A stretch of DNA of 64,000 nt from positions 63,352,757-63,416,756 of the forward strand of contig CM077165.1 in the NCBI GenBank assembly GCA_039583875.1, read 5' to 3'. The translations under genes were made by a program, and so were the position numbers. The stretch is from Platanthera guangdongensis. Its lineage: Eukaryota; Streptophyta; Magnoliopsida; Asparagales; Orchidaceae. Positions 1 to 9,959 of this stretch are shown here, piece by piece; the first letter of the stretch is position 1, and each line of letters opens with the position of its first letter. The notes under the pieces were generated by a model, which did not search any database, was not told the DNA's origin, and worked only from the letters and a program-made list of their open reading frames with translations.

Positions 1-138
1 TATGATAGGGAACATGGCAGAAACTACCCTAAGGCTCCACCTAGACCACCAAGGTACTTCCCCAAGCCATATATTTTTCAAAAGAGACAACAAGAGAAGC
101 TTGAAAGAAAAGGAAGGCAACCTTCACAGGATCAGTAA
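1..138 (+). CDS. C-terminal fragment of the extra (third) ORF of a copia element
   Basis: Frame 1 is open from the window edge for 45 codons to TAA at 136-138. The visible peptide is basic and proline-rich, with PPRPPRYFPKPY early and a Glu/Lys/Arg/Gln-rich tail ending QPSQDQ. It lies immediately before the 3' untranslated region and polypurine tract, the place occupied by the C-terminus of the 1013-codon ORF in the copia element at 17295-29320, whose tail is also basic and Lys/Glu-rich. I infer that it is the homologous third ORF. Its function is unknown, and direct sequence similarity between the two tails is weak. Confidence 0.5.
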   Translation, partial: YDREHGRNYPKAPPRPPRYFPKPYIFQKRQQEKLERKGRQPSQDQ

Positions 139-336
139 ACTGAAGATGATAGAAGTTCATTTTTGAAATTGTAGAATATAATTCTCTTGGACAATTTTCT
201 ACTTCTATGAACTTTTAATTCTGATATGATATTTACATATTACTGTTTTTCTCTAAATTATCATGTTATTAGTATCTTTATGTGTTTTTCTCTTAATGTA
301 ATTCACCTTAGTGTAGAGGGTTCTGACTTCTATAAA

Positions 337-347
337 TAGGGGGAGAT
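337..347 (+). promoter_or_regulatory. Polypurine tract (plus-strand primer site)
   Basis: AATAGGGGGAGAT directly precedes the LTR start TGTTGGG. The same tract precedes the 3' LTR of the copia element at 27887. It primes plus-strand DNA synthesis in LTR retrotransposons. Confidence 0.75.
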
Positions 348-668
348 TGTTGGGTATTGCATCCACAATAGCCCAGATTTGTATCAAGTCACCCTTAACC
401 TAAGATGAATTATGTTTGTATTTGATGCTCTATTTGTTAAGTGTTTACATGATATAATTTCTATATGTAGTCCAATGTCAGTCTACAATGAGTCACTAAA
501 CACAGGATCATACAATGTAATCTCTCATTTTGTGATCATTGGTATTGACTCATGTGTAGCCTCTCTATTGGGACACTTCATTTTTAAGCACCAAGGGCAA
601 GAGAAAAGATGGAAGCTGAATTTTATGAAGAATGAAGATTTTAAGTTTTTCAGAAAAAATCTAAGTCT

Positions 669-1310
669 TTTTCTCGAGTACTATAAGTTGTACTCGAGAA
701 GGACTTATGAAATTTCTCACATAAGACTTGTCTTCATTTTGAAGGACAGACGTTTTTCTCAAGAAAGCTTCATGTTGTTCTCAAGAAGAGCTTTTGTTCT
801 CGAGTAATATATGACATTTCTTCTCGGGATATTTGTTTTCCATATAAAACTTTTTCTAAGTTTTTTTCTCAAGAAGAATATAGTTATTCTTGAGAAGACT
901 ATAGTTTGTTCTCAAGATGCAGAAGTCATTTTTGAGAAGTAGAGTATTTTTCTCGAGAGCTAGCTATTTGTTCGCGAGATAGTTATTTGTTCTCGAGAAC
1001 CAGAATGTTTCTTCTCGAGAACAAAATGTTATTTTTTTCTCGAGTACTTCCTGACATTCTCGAGACTGCAGATTTTCACCTCCACATACTTTTCTAAGTA
1101 TTTTTCTCGAGACAGCCTTTTGTTCTCGAGTACCAAAATTATTCTTCTCGATAACTATAAGCTATTTTTCTCGAGTAATTTTCTTCTTTCCCGAGAAAGC
1201 TGTTTTCTTCCTCCATATCATTTTTCTCTAAGTCTTCTTCTCGAGAACTTCCTTATTGTTCTCGAGTAACAGAATTCTTTAGTTCTCGAGTAAAAACCTT
1301 CTTCTCGAGA
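669..1310. repeat. Array of TTCTCGAG palindromic motifs in the copia LTR
   Basis: Many copies of TTCTCGAG, CTCGAGAA and one-base variants (TTCTCAAGAA, TTCTCGGGA) occur at irregular spacing over about 640 bp, some as facing pairs such as CTCGAGTACT...GTACTCGAG near 673-702. The array ends about 120 bp before the TATA box. The same motif recurs just past the LTR in the flanking gypsy LTR (2180-2275). Confidence 0.75.
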
Positions 1311-1431
1311 ACACCCTGGTTTATTTTTCTGAAATTTGCTAAGTTGAGACAAACGATTATTTCAAACATAATTAGCGCGTGATTGGTGTACGTGAATATC
1401 ATTAATGACGATTATGACCGTTAAGGTAATC

Positions 1432-1441
1432 CTATAAAAGG
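1432..1441 (+). promoter_or_regulatory. TATA box of the left-edge copia LTR
   Basis: CTATAAAAGG is a close match to the plant TATA consensus and sits about 120 bp downstream of the motif array, as expected for the U3/R boundary. Transcription would start roughly 30 bases further on. Confidence 0.6.
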
Positions 1442-2175
1442 TCTTGTCATTTTCGACTAACCCTAAGAAGTTTTAAGAAGATTTTAAGCAGAATTTCAGC
1501 CACCGCAAGCAGAAATTACAAACTTTCTGAATTCGTTCTTCATTTCCAAATCGAGTGCCGTAGTTCATCTTCTTCATCTTCTAAGGGCTTTCGATCCAGA
1601 TAGATTTGGAGAAGATTGATTCATTGATTGAGATTACTGTCAACGACAAATCCTCTACTTGATCGTGTGAGTCCAAAAATTTTCAGATCCATAGATTGCT
1701 GATTATTCTTCAACAAATTCTGATAAAGCCACAGAGTTCCAAGGAAGAAGAACAGGCAGATTCATTTCAGATCTGAGAATATATCACTGTTTGTATACAT
1801 TATTTCATTTTATTCTTATAGGAGATCTTTTTCCGAGTTGTAGGTGTTGTTTTCTCCTAGTTATTGTAGGAAGTTTTCATCTTCCGAGTGTAAATCCAGA
1901 TTTGGGGTCGAGTTATAGGAACGTTGTTCCGAGGTGTAGGATTGTTTTCAATCCGAGATTAATGGAGTAGTCGAGTCTAGTGCTTTACTAGATCAACGAG
2001 TGGAAAGTGGATGTACCCAAGGTTGGGGAACCACTATAATTCTTGTTGTCGTCTGTGATTGTTTGGTTTGATTTTTTGTGCATAGATCACTGAATTTTTT
2101 ATTCCGCAAAAGACACACAACTCACCTATTCACCCCCTCTAGGTGATTTATGTAAGATAACTTAAAATATTTTCA

Positions 2176-4255
2176 AAATGCTTCTCGGTTCTCGGGAATT
2201 TCTGCCTTCTTGATCTCGAGAATTGCCCGCTTGTTCTCAAGTACTCTTGCCTTCTTCTCGGGATGCCCGGTTCAGCTGATCCCGGTTAGTTTTTCTTAAG
2301 TCCTGATTATCCTAATTTTACCCTTAATATATATATCTACTTCTCCTTCCTCCTTCATTTTAGACAAAACATCTTGTTCATCTCTCGAACCAGAGCTGCG
2401 TGAGAAAGAGAGAAAGTTTTTCCGCTATCCTTCGGTGGCCGCCGACGGTGCTCCGGTGCTCGAAATCTTTAACAGAATATAGATCCGGAAAGCTCTCAAC
2501 GATAGTTATGCCATCGTAGTAAAACTTTCCCCATTTCTTGAGTTTTCTCGTTAGGGATTTTGGCCCTAACCTCTATTTCAGTCATTTTTGTTCAGATTTC
2601 GACCCTTCTCGTATTCTTTAGTCCCGATCTAAGACAAGGAGTGATTTGGAGAGTTTTTCCGGTAAAATCGAGGCAAGTGGTGATTTTTCCTCTTTCCCCC
2701 TTTTTTTCTTGATCTTGATGATAATTGTTTAACTTATGTTCTTTAACCCTTCTGCACTTTTGTCATTCCAACTGTAGATATGTTTAATACCATTTGAAAT
2801 TTACTTGAATTTTGAAGTTCTTGTCATGATTGTTCAACTTGGAAGCATTGTAGTGATTTGATGAAATATTATATTGTTGTCTTTAATTGCCCTTAACTAT
2901 TGTTGTAGAACGCATTCGAGTTTATTTAGGGTTGGAAATTCTTCCTAAAGGTTGACCAACCGTTTCATGCTAGAATTATCTAGTAGAATCCGATGTGTCA
3001 TTGTTGACTTGAGGTTTTTGTGGGCCTTGGAGCTTTATACCAGGGTCGATACGGGGTTTTTCCTCTCGGGATTCCTTTGTTGTGGATGTTATTAGTGGTC
3101 AAAACCACCACTGTAACGTTAGTTCTCCCTATTAGTACATTGTGGGGCTCTACCGGGTGTTTGGGGCATTTGTGGTGAATGGTGGAGTGTTTAGTTTCCT
3201 CCGCATTTCGACGGATAATTGACTTTGGGTTTGTGTCCTGCTGAGTTGACCACCCTGCACATTTTGGATTGTTTGGTGGAGTTGACCACGGGAGGTTAGT
3301 AGGGGTTTGTTTCTTTTCCAGATGATTTAATCATGACCTTTTCTCCCTGATAGACTTGTGCATTTGGGGTGCTTTTGTGGTACGTGATGCTTCACGTAAG
3401 TGTTTCCTTTTGGCTTTTGTACATTTCTGATGTACTTTAATTAAGTATTTTCGTTTGGTCTTTGGTTGTTACCCCTCAACTTTGTTTACTTTTGGCTTAC
3501 TTTCTGTCATTACTTGTACATTCTTGCTGAGGTGTTATGTCTTTGGAATGCCTCAGGATCATAGTTGTATCTGGTAGTCGTGCTGTTTTTGGAGTTTCTG
3601 AGCAGCAGTGTTGGCTGTGTTCTTTGCCTCGCCGTAGTGAGGTAGTTTGTTGTTTTTGTTTATTCACTAGTTTAGACATACTTTATTTTTGTGGGTTCGT
3701 GTCAGTTTGTTGACGCCCACATTATTGTATGTTATTTTTTGATACTTGCTAGCTGCTTATCTTTCTTTCTGTGTGTTTGGGATACTTGCTCTCTACAACG
3801 TTTTATGCTATGAATGCATGGTAGTTGTTTTCAAGTTTAAAATAAAATTACTATTATTACCTCATGCATTGCACGCTTTTAGAATGTTAAGTCACTATAT
3901 TTAACGACCGTACAAATCTACTTTTATTGCTATTATAAACTTAGAACTTGCATACCATGAGTTGTCTTTTGGGAACCTCTAAGCTCTTGTAGGATGCCTA
4001 TTCCGATAAAAGAAATATTTTTTCGCAGCATTTAACAACTTTTCTAGTGGAATAGATGAGGCACTAAGCCGAGGGATAAGACTATCTGCTATACTTAAAT
4101 TGATTTTAACTATAACTTAAAGAACCTTTCTTCATGGTTAAGTAGGAGTTTTGCCTGAGCGTCCGCAGTTATTTGCTGGTAACGTGGCATCATGATGCAC
4201 ATTTTTTCCTTACTCTGATATACTTATTTGGCGATGAAAAATGCGGGTTGTGACA
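2176..4255 (+). repeat. Gypsy-type LTR fragment (promoter and leader part), interrupted on its left by the copia element
   Basis: It ends GCGGGTTGTGACA at 4255, a typical 3' end of plant chromovirus LTRs, and is followed by a primer-site-like sequence. A TATA-like tract TAATATATATATCT lies at 2325-2338, preceded by TTCTCGAG-type motifs at 2180-2275. The rest (2380-4255) is non-coding, T-rich and without repeats I can recognise. Its start is not in the window, because the copia element interrupts it upstream of the TATA tract. It is either a truncated element or a solo LTR. Confidence 0.55.
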
Positions 4256-4745
4256 GCTGGCGTTAGAGTCGGTCGTTCCTCGGGGTCGCGCCTAGAGCGC
4301 GGTCAACCGACCTTGGCACTGATCGTTTCCCGCGGCAACGGTGCCAGCCACCCGCGAGGCGTGGCCCACCAGACGCGTCCACCTGGAGGGCCGTGCAGGG
4401 CCAGTTGCGGCTCGCAACACTGGCTACTCACGCGGGCCTTGAGCTCGTGGACGCATGGAGCGTCCGGGTTGTGCGGCCGTAGAGGCCGTCAGCGGCACAC
4501 GCGCGCCCCTTGCGATCGCAATTTTGCCGCAGTGGGATTGGCCTTGCCCGCCGGCTGGGAGGGCCAGCGGGGGCGCTGGTCGGGCATCGCTGCTGCGGGC
4601 TCGTGGCCGCGGGTCGTTGCCATGGTCGGGTGCGAGTTCGGTCGGGTGCCCCTCGACTCGAGGCGGTCAGCCGGAGAGGAGCAGAGGCGGCCGACAACTT
4701 TAGCCAGCAGCAGCTCGTGGTTTGCGTGCGTGGTAGGATCCCTTG
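4256..4745 (+). other. Primer-site-like sequence and GC-rich block of unknown origin
   Basis: Just after the LTR end the sequence GCTGGCGTTAGAGTCGG looks like a decayed form of the tRNA-Met primer site (TGGTATCAGAGC) of plant gypsy elements. It is followed by about 450 bp of strikingly GC-rich DNA in an AT-rich neighbourhood. Open stretches of 80-177 codons occur here in several frames on both strands, as expected of GC-rich DNA with few stop codons. None has recognisable gag, zinc-knuckle or other domains, so I do not call a gene. Confidence 0.4.
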
Positions 4746-4858
4746 TGCAGACCAATTGCAGATTGTGCATGTGAATCGCACGCATAGTGATCATTTCCAT
4801 GATCCTCACCAAATTAGTAGTGAATATAAGTTATGGAGTATTTGCACATCATTTCCTC

Positions 4859-4867
4859 TATAAAATA
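4859..4867 (+). promoter_or_regulatory. Candidate TATA box of the LEA_2 gene
   Basis: TATAAAATA lies about 240 bp upstream of the LEA_2 start codon on the same strand, in AT-rich DNA right after the GC-rich block. It would give a 5' leader of about 200 bases. Other AT-rich candidates exist nearer the gene, so this is the best match rather than a proven site. Confidence 0.4.
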
Positions 4868-5098
4868 AGCTTGGCATCATAACTAATAATCTAAATTTGT
4901 TAATAGTCAAAGAAAGTTGCCTCAACATATTTTTTTAGACCAAATCTTTTTCTATTTTTAATCAACGAAACGTGATTGCCAATGTGGACCGTCAAATGGA
5001 TTATTTCCCCTCCAATTACAGTATAACTATCGCAGCAAATTCAATTCATCCTCTTCAACCCCATAGATCCAGCAATTTTACGTCAAAACTACCAGACC

Positions 5099-5791
5099 AT
5101 GCACGATCAGAGGGAGCAGATGAGGCCGCTGGCTTTTCCCTCGCCTATCCTCCCCACTCGCACCATGGATGGCGCCGGCCTCGATGAAACCGGCCGTAAG
5201 GCCCGAAAAGCTCGCAACCGGTGCTGCGCTCTATGGTGCTGCGGCTGCTGCGGTGCTTCTGTGGTGGTCGTCGGAGTCACCATTCTTGTCCTCTTCCTCA
5301 CCGAGTTTAAAATAAAAAACCCCGAAATAACCCTAAACGGCATCCGAGTCGACCAGCTCTTGGTCCCGGGGATCGGCACTCTCGACAACCCGACGGTCAC
5401 CGTCAATTCCACGCTCACCGCCGACATCTCCGTCAAAAACCCCAACATAGCCTCCTTTCGGTTCCAGAACAGCACGACTGATTTCATCTACGACGGAGAG
5501 ATGGTCGGAGTAGCTTACGCGCCGGACGGCCACGTGAAGGCGTACAGCACGGAGCGGATGAACGTGACGGTGGACGTCCTCGATGACAAGGTGTTCGTCG
5601 GCACAAACGCCACCGGCGCAGCTTTGTCCAATGACTGGGTGGATATGAACAGTTTCACCGGCATTCCCGGCAGGGTGAACGTGCTCGGATTCTACAAACA
5701 AAACTTCAACTTAAAGCTCAACTGTTCCTTTACGTTGGACATCGTCGACCGGACTATAAACAACATAGACTGCCATTCCGACGTACAGTAG
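5099..5791 (+). CDS. LEA_2/NHL-type (late embryogenesis abundant hydroxyproline-rich glycoprotein family) membrane protein, single exon
   Basis: This 230-codon frame is the one convincing host gene. Residues 1-41 are a cytosolic, basic N-terminus. Residues 42-51 are cysteine-rich (CC, then CCGCC), plausible palmitoylation sites. Residues 53-67 or so form one hydrophobic membrane segment. The rest is the LEA_2 domain, with the family hallmark ADISVKNPNIASF near residues 113-125 and five N-glycosylation sequons (NST twice, NVT, NAT, NCS), consistent with an extracytosolic face. The family includes NDR1/HIN1-like proteins and LEA14-like proteins linked to defence and stress; the substrate or partner here is unknown. 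Length, domain order and the absence of introns fit the family. The first ATG is chosen. ATGs at codon 8 and codon 23 are alternatives, and codon 23 would still keep the membrane segment. No disabling change is visible, so it is probably functional. Confidence 0.92.
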   Translation: MHDQREQMRPLAFPSPILPTRTMDGAGLDETGRKARKARNRCCALWCCGCCGASVVVVGVTILVLFLTEFKIKNPEITLNGIRVDQLLVPGIGTLDNPTVTVNSTLTADISVKNPNIASFRFQNSTTDFIYDGEMVGVAYAPDGHVKAYSTERMNVTVDVLDDKVFVGTNATGAALSNDWVDMNSFTGIPGRVNVLGFYKQNFNLKLNCSFTLDIVDRTINNIDCHSDVQ

Positions 5792-6649
5792 TTTTTTTTG
5801 TTCGTTTTTCGAGAAATGGGTGTATTATTAAAAATGATTATATTTTGTACTTGTTTGTTGGAATTTGTTTATGAAAATATTTATTATATATTGTTGTATC
5901 ATATATAATGAAGAGATGAAATTTAAGTTTTTTTATATTCAATGTCAATGAGATCGTGTTCATGTTATACATTTTACAGTCTAAATGTTTTTCAAGAGAT
6001 TTAACAGTTTATGTAATCATATTCTTTTATTTTTTTAATCAAAAATGTGCACCATTTGAGATATTTAAGGAAGGTCTTGTCCATCAAATGAAAAAATATA
6101 TACTATCTATTTCGTCAAAAATTGAGAGAATTTGGGATTCCACATCCTCTTAATGTGTTTTCCATTGTAAGAATTTCAGCATTGTTGATCCTTTTAAGGT
6201 GTTTATATATATACGTGCATCTTCTCATGAGTTACGCCTGTACTCGATGCTCTCGGGCTACCTCTGGCCACCTCCAGGCAGACTTCGCATGCCTCTGCAC
6301 GGGCTTATGCCACTAGACACAGGGTTCATCAGCTTCCAGGCAAGTCCACAAGCTCGGCACAGCACCCACAGCTTGTGGTCCCACGGAGCCCTATGATTGT
6401 TTGATTACGTGCTGCTGTGGCCGCGAATGGCGGGTGCGGCGACGAGCTAGAGGATTGTGTAGAAGCGGGTGAAATCCGAGTCTATGAGGCCTAAGGATGC
6501 CCGCAGAATGAAGCACTGACGAAGCATGTGGGGAGTCGGACGAAGCTCGTGAGAAGGAGGGCAAAGCCTGCTTAGAAGCGGTCGAAGACCACCCAAGAGC
6601 ATCAAGCAGGCGTACACTGTACGAAGATGTTCGTATATCTTACATATAT
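5792..6649 (+). other. 3' flank of the LEA_2 gene, no gene seen
   Basis: The sequence is AT-rich down to about 6200 and probably contains the 3' UTR. Several AT-rich near-matches to polyadenylation signals (such as TATAATGAA near 5905) are visible, but no clean AATAAA. From about 6230 it becomes more GC-rich. A short inverted repeat (CCACAAGCT at 6346-6354 with AGCTTGTGG at 6370-6378) is the only structure noted. Open stretches of 60-65 codons here look like chance. Confidence 0.5.
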
Positions 6650-6908
6650 CGAAAAGTGATCAACATGAAAGTTGTAGATCTCGGCGAGACAAACAACTTT
6701 CATGTTGATCACCTTTTGATTTGGAGCAATCTTGGACCTCGATTTGTGCCCCGAAATCTGGGGCGGCGGAACTGCTACAGTAAATCGTAAGTCGCCCCAG
6801 ATTTCGGGGCCCAAATCAAGGCCCAAGACAGCTCCAAATCAAAAAGTGGTCAACCTAAAAGTTGTTCGTCTCGCCGAGATCTAAAACTTTCATGTTGATC
6901 ACGTTTCG
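6650..6908. repeat. Long hairpin (116-bp inverted repeat with a 27-bp loop)
   Basis: The left arm (6650-6765) begins CGAAAAGTGATCAACATG. The right arm (6793-6908) ends GTTGATCACGTTTCG and is its near-complete reverse complement. The blocks match in order: the GATCAACATGAAAG end, the AGATCTCGGCGAGAC block, GATTTGGAGC against GCTCCAAATC, and CCCCGAAATCTGGGGCG against its complement. The left arm folds again on itself (6656-6712). There is no coding capacity. It could be a foldback MITE or a young small-RNA hairpin locus. Confidence 0.85.
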
Positions 6909-6976
6909 ATTTGAAACAATCTTGACCCCCAAAACGGCTTGCCCGTACGCCAGCATATTAGGTTGCCCGCATTTGA

Positions 6977-7004
6977 GATATATCCATATATATATATCCA
7001 TATA

Positions 7005-7052
<48 letters not shown>
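6977..7052. repeat. (AT)n microsatellite
   Basis: An alternating AT tract with a few CC interruptions near its left end (ATATCCATATAT) and then an uninterrupted run to 7052. Confidence 0.9.
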
Positions 7053-7054
<2 letters not shown>

Positions 7055-7075
7055 CAATCGTGCACGGGGGATCCC

Positions 7076-7560
7076 GTGCAGACAACATTCATCGTGGGTG
7101 CGACATTGGTCGAGCGTGCGACATTTGTTGAGGGGGCGACATTTGGCTGAGGCGGCAACATTCGTCGTGGATCCAACATTTGTCGAGTGAGCGTCATTTG
7201 TCGTGGGGGCGACATTTGACTGAGACGTCAACATTAGTCGTGGGTGCGACATTTATCGAGAGAGCGACATTCGTCGTGTGGGCGACATTCAGCGGCGGGG
7301 GGGTGGGGGGAGAGACATTCAGCGGGGGATGAGCATACAGATTAGTAAAGAAATACTACAAAAACATTGCATGAATGAAGAAGCGACATTGGTCATGGGG
7401 CCAACATTGGTCATGGGGGTGGCATTGGTCGTAGGGGCAACATTGGTCTTGGGAGGTGACATTGGTCGGGGGCGGCGACATTGATAGTGGTCGACGACAT
7501 TGGTCGGGGGCGGCGACATTGGTCGGGGGCGGCGACATTGGTCGGGTGCGGCGACAGTGA
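7076..7560. repeat. GCGACATT minisatellite
   Basis: Degenerate tandem copies of a unit of about 15-18 bp, GGGGCGACATTGGTCGT, continue from about 7085 to 7556. A non-repeat stretch near 7330-7380 interrupts them. Copies near the right end (7500-7555) are the most uniform. The Arg/Pro/Cys-rich open frames across it on both strands are translations of the repeat, not genes. Confidence 0.85.
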
Positions 7561-9690
7561 CACAGTTTTAAAACCATCTCACGAATACTTACAAAATTGA
7601 GGTTTTAAAACTAACACAATTGATGTCGTGCGAATGGAAAAAGTACACAAAACTAAAACATAGAGATAAACTTGTGAACCAACCAATATTAACTTCTAAT
7701 TACTGTATTCGACATCAATAAATTCATGAACCAACCAATATCAACTTCTAATTACTCCCATCTTAAAATGATTGCATCTAAGAAAAATATTATTGTAAAA
7801 ATAAACACGATGACAGTAAAAAAAACAAACGGTAATTTTGAAGAAACTTGCCAACCAATGCATATCTATTAGAGATCTTCAAAAGTATAGCAGAATTCTA
7901 ATTTGGTCCCTTTTTTTCTTGCCATAAGTAGAGAGACGCCGGACTCCATCACACCGTCACTACCACAATCGTGATCGGCAACTCCATCATCCGCACCGCC
8001 TCCACCGCCACCGCCATCACAGTCCAATCCTTCCTCTCCAATAGTATTCCAGCTACTGAAATTTACACAAAATGACACTGATTAAAAGAAGAGCAATGCC
8101 ATGAAATGATTAAGTATTGAATGCAGGATGTAAGATTAAAGTGTGGTGCCCTGCAATTATGTGGAGGTGCAAAAATCCAAAAATCAAAATTGGGATAAAC
8201 ACTATTCTAATCTATTCAGAAGATGTGGACATTTTGAGACAAATTTCATTAGTATTCTGTAATGTAGGGTTCTTCCTGAGATCAAAAAATGGTCAAAATC
8301 CGACATGACCACAACAATGCCAACATTCTTCCTGAAAGCAAAAACTCGAGAATAGATAGAAATGAGTTAAGGTTTAAAACGGGAATTATCAAGGTAAGAG
8401 ATAGAACAACTATATATGGTGTTCAGTTATAGGATTATAAAAAAATTTTGCTGTAAACAAGTTAGAGGAAGATTTGCCAATCCATCTAGAACAATTTTTG
8501 CTGTAAAAAAATTTTATCAGATTAGAACAACTATGTTTGTCATACTTATTATAAGATTTTTAGAAATCCAATTTTTTTAATGAAGAAGAAAATCATGTGG
8601 AACAGAACTCTCAAAATTTCTATATATGAGGAAGATGAAGAATTGAAATCCCTAAACAATAACATTCCAGCAAACCATAAAATAAAAAAAAACATGAAGA
8701 TGTGAAGTTCCATTCATGAATGTTAGGAATGTTTTTGCTAGAGTGCTTGACAAAAAATAATAAAAATAATAAGAAAAAAACAAAATAAGGATGCAGATCC
8801 TCATGCTTCGCAGAATGTTTTTTGGATTCATTTCCAAATAGCCACCGCAGTGGTAAAAAATGAACAAAGCAAAGAAACAAAAAAAACATTGAAAACCCAT
8901 TTGCGGTTTTTATCCTGAACCCTTTTGCGGTTTTTACCCAAAACCCATTTGTGGTTTTTACCCAGATGAACAAAGCAGAGGAAAATGAGGAGTATTTACC
9001 TCGAAGGAGAATCGAGAGCAGCGAGCAGGGAGTAGAATGAGGAGTAGCGAGCAAGAGAGCTGTGGATAAAGTTTGCACTCACAGAAGCTTTAAAGCTTAA
9101 GAAATCTGAAGCAAACCTGAAGGATTGCTGTGAAGATCAAACACCTTGAGGGAGATGCTGCAAGAAGGAGCTCTGTAGAGGAGCGCACCTTGAGGGACGC
9201 GCCTCAAGGAGGACGTTTCCAGAAGGAGGTGCTCTATCGAGGAGCACACACTGCAGCGAGGCACCGTGGAAGAGAATCCCTATCGTTGTTCGTCAAACTC
9301 GGTCGATGAAGGATGAGTTGTTGCGATGAGGCCATGTGGAGAAGAGTTGAGGCGGGGTTGGAGGGGCGGTTTAGGGTAATACATGCAGGGCTGGATGGGA
9401 GGCATTCGAGGTACTATGAGATGGCGGGGGTGATGGTAGCGTGTAGGAAGGAGAAAGCAGGAGCAGTCGCCTTCCTCGCAGGAATTGCTTTTGACGGGCT
9501 GATGGCCGTCCTTTTGTTTTGCTGGAGCAGTCACATGATGAGACGGCGGGAAAGCCCTAACGTTAAGTGCAGGAAGGCAGGATTAAGTGGACAAAAGACC
9601 AAAATGTCCAAAACTTAAAACCAAAAACATGTTTTAATGAGGACTTTTTGGGATTTAAATGTTACACCATAAGACCATTATGGGTTTCCT
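7561..9690. other. AT-rich intergenic region, no gene recognised
   Basis: No protein family was recognised on either strand. A glycine/aspartate-rich 69-codon stretch on the minus strand (7869-8078) and a 101-codon plus-strand stretch (9313-9618) lack any domain I know. Three tandem units of about 25 bp lie at 8893-8963. Around 9120-9270 there are repeated words such as CACCTTGAGGGA and GGAGCGCA, hinting at an old repeat. Confidence 0.4.
8893..8963. repeat. Three tandem ~25-bp units
   Basis: The unit AACCCATTTGCGGTTTTTAC occurs three times in a row with small changes (TTGCGG, TTGCGG, TTGTGG). Confidence 0.75.
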
Positions 9691-9691
9691 A

Positions 9692-9694
9692 ATA

Positions 9695-9784
<90 letters not shown>
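9692..9784. repeat. (TA)n microsatellite
   Basis: An almost perfect alternating TA tract of about 90 bp. Confidence 0.92.
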
Positions 9785-9785
<1 letters not shown>

Positions 9786-9959
9786 ATTTATTATACTAAT
9801 AATCAGTTTAAGTTTTGATAGAGCTCACAATTTTAATGTTGACATGATGGAGGTTTTTTTAAATATCAAATATATCATCTGTTTTTTAGAGAATGCACCC
9901 TCACACTTCGGGTATGTCTAACGGCATAACCGCCCAAGGCTTTGCTGCCCTTCCTCTCC

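Larger units (their letters stand above)
1..2175 (+). mobile_element. 3' part of a Ty1/copia (Sirevirus-like) LTR retrotransposon
   Basis: The left edge enters the element near its 3' end. In order there is the C-terminus of a reading frame (to 138), about 200 bp of AT-rich untranslated sequence, a polypurine tract, and an LTR starting TGTTGGG at 348. The arrangement matches the complete copia at 17295-29320: the same GGGGGAGATTGTTGG junction and the same ATTCACCCCC block about 50 bases before the LTR end. The 5' LTR, gag and pol lie outside the window. The right boundary near 2175 is set only by similarity of the LTR end and could be off by several bases. Confidence 0.75.
348..2175 (+). repeat. 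3' LTR of the left-edge copia element
   Basis: It begins TGTTGGGTATTGC after a polypurine tract and ends near TTTTCA. A TATA box lies at 1432-1441. The upstream part holds a dense array of TTCTCGAG-type motifs (about 669-1310), and the downstream part resembles an untranslated leader. The end has the same GGAACCACTATA... ATTCACCCCC layout as the LTR of the copia at 17295. A 131-codon open stretch inside it (412-807) shows no protein features and is taken as chance. Confidence 0.7.

Noticed and set aside
412..807. 131-codon ORF near the left edge
   Set aside because: It lies wholly within the copia LTR, partly in its motif array, and shows no recognisable protein family.
669..1310. Heat-shock elements as the explanation for the TTCTCGAG array
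   Set aside because: Heat-shock elements need alternating GAA and TTC with two-base spacing. Here the core is a CTCGAG palindrome with four bases between TTC and GAA, so the match is poor.
4241..4863. Overlapping ORFs of 82-177 codons on both strands
   Set aside because: They sit in a GC-rich block with few stop codons in any frame. No domain or consistent codon pattern favours one of them.
5333..5701. 122-codon ORF antisense to the LEA_2 gene
   Set aside because: It is a shadow of the GC-rich coding strand. The sense frame encodes a complete known family.
9313..9618. 101-codon ORF as a host gene
   Set aside because: It has no recognisable domain, opposite-strand frames are equally open, and promoter and codon evidence are lacking.
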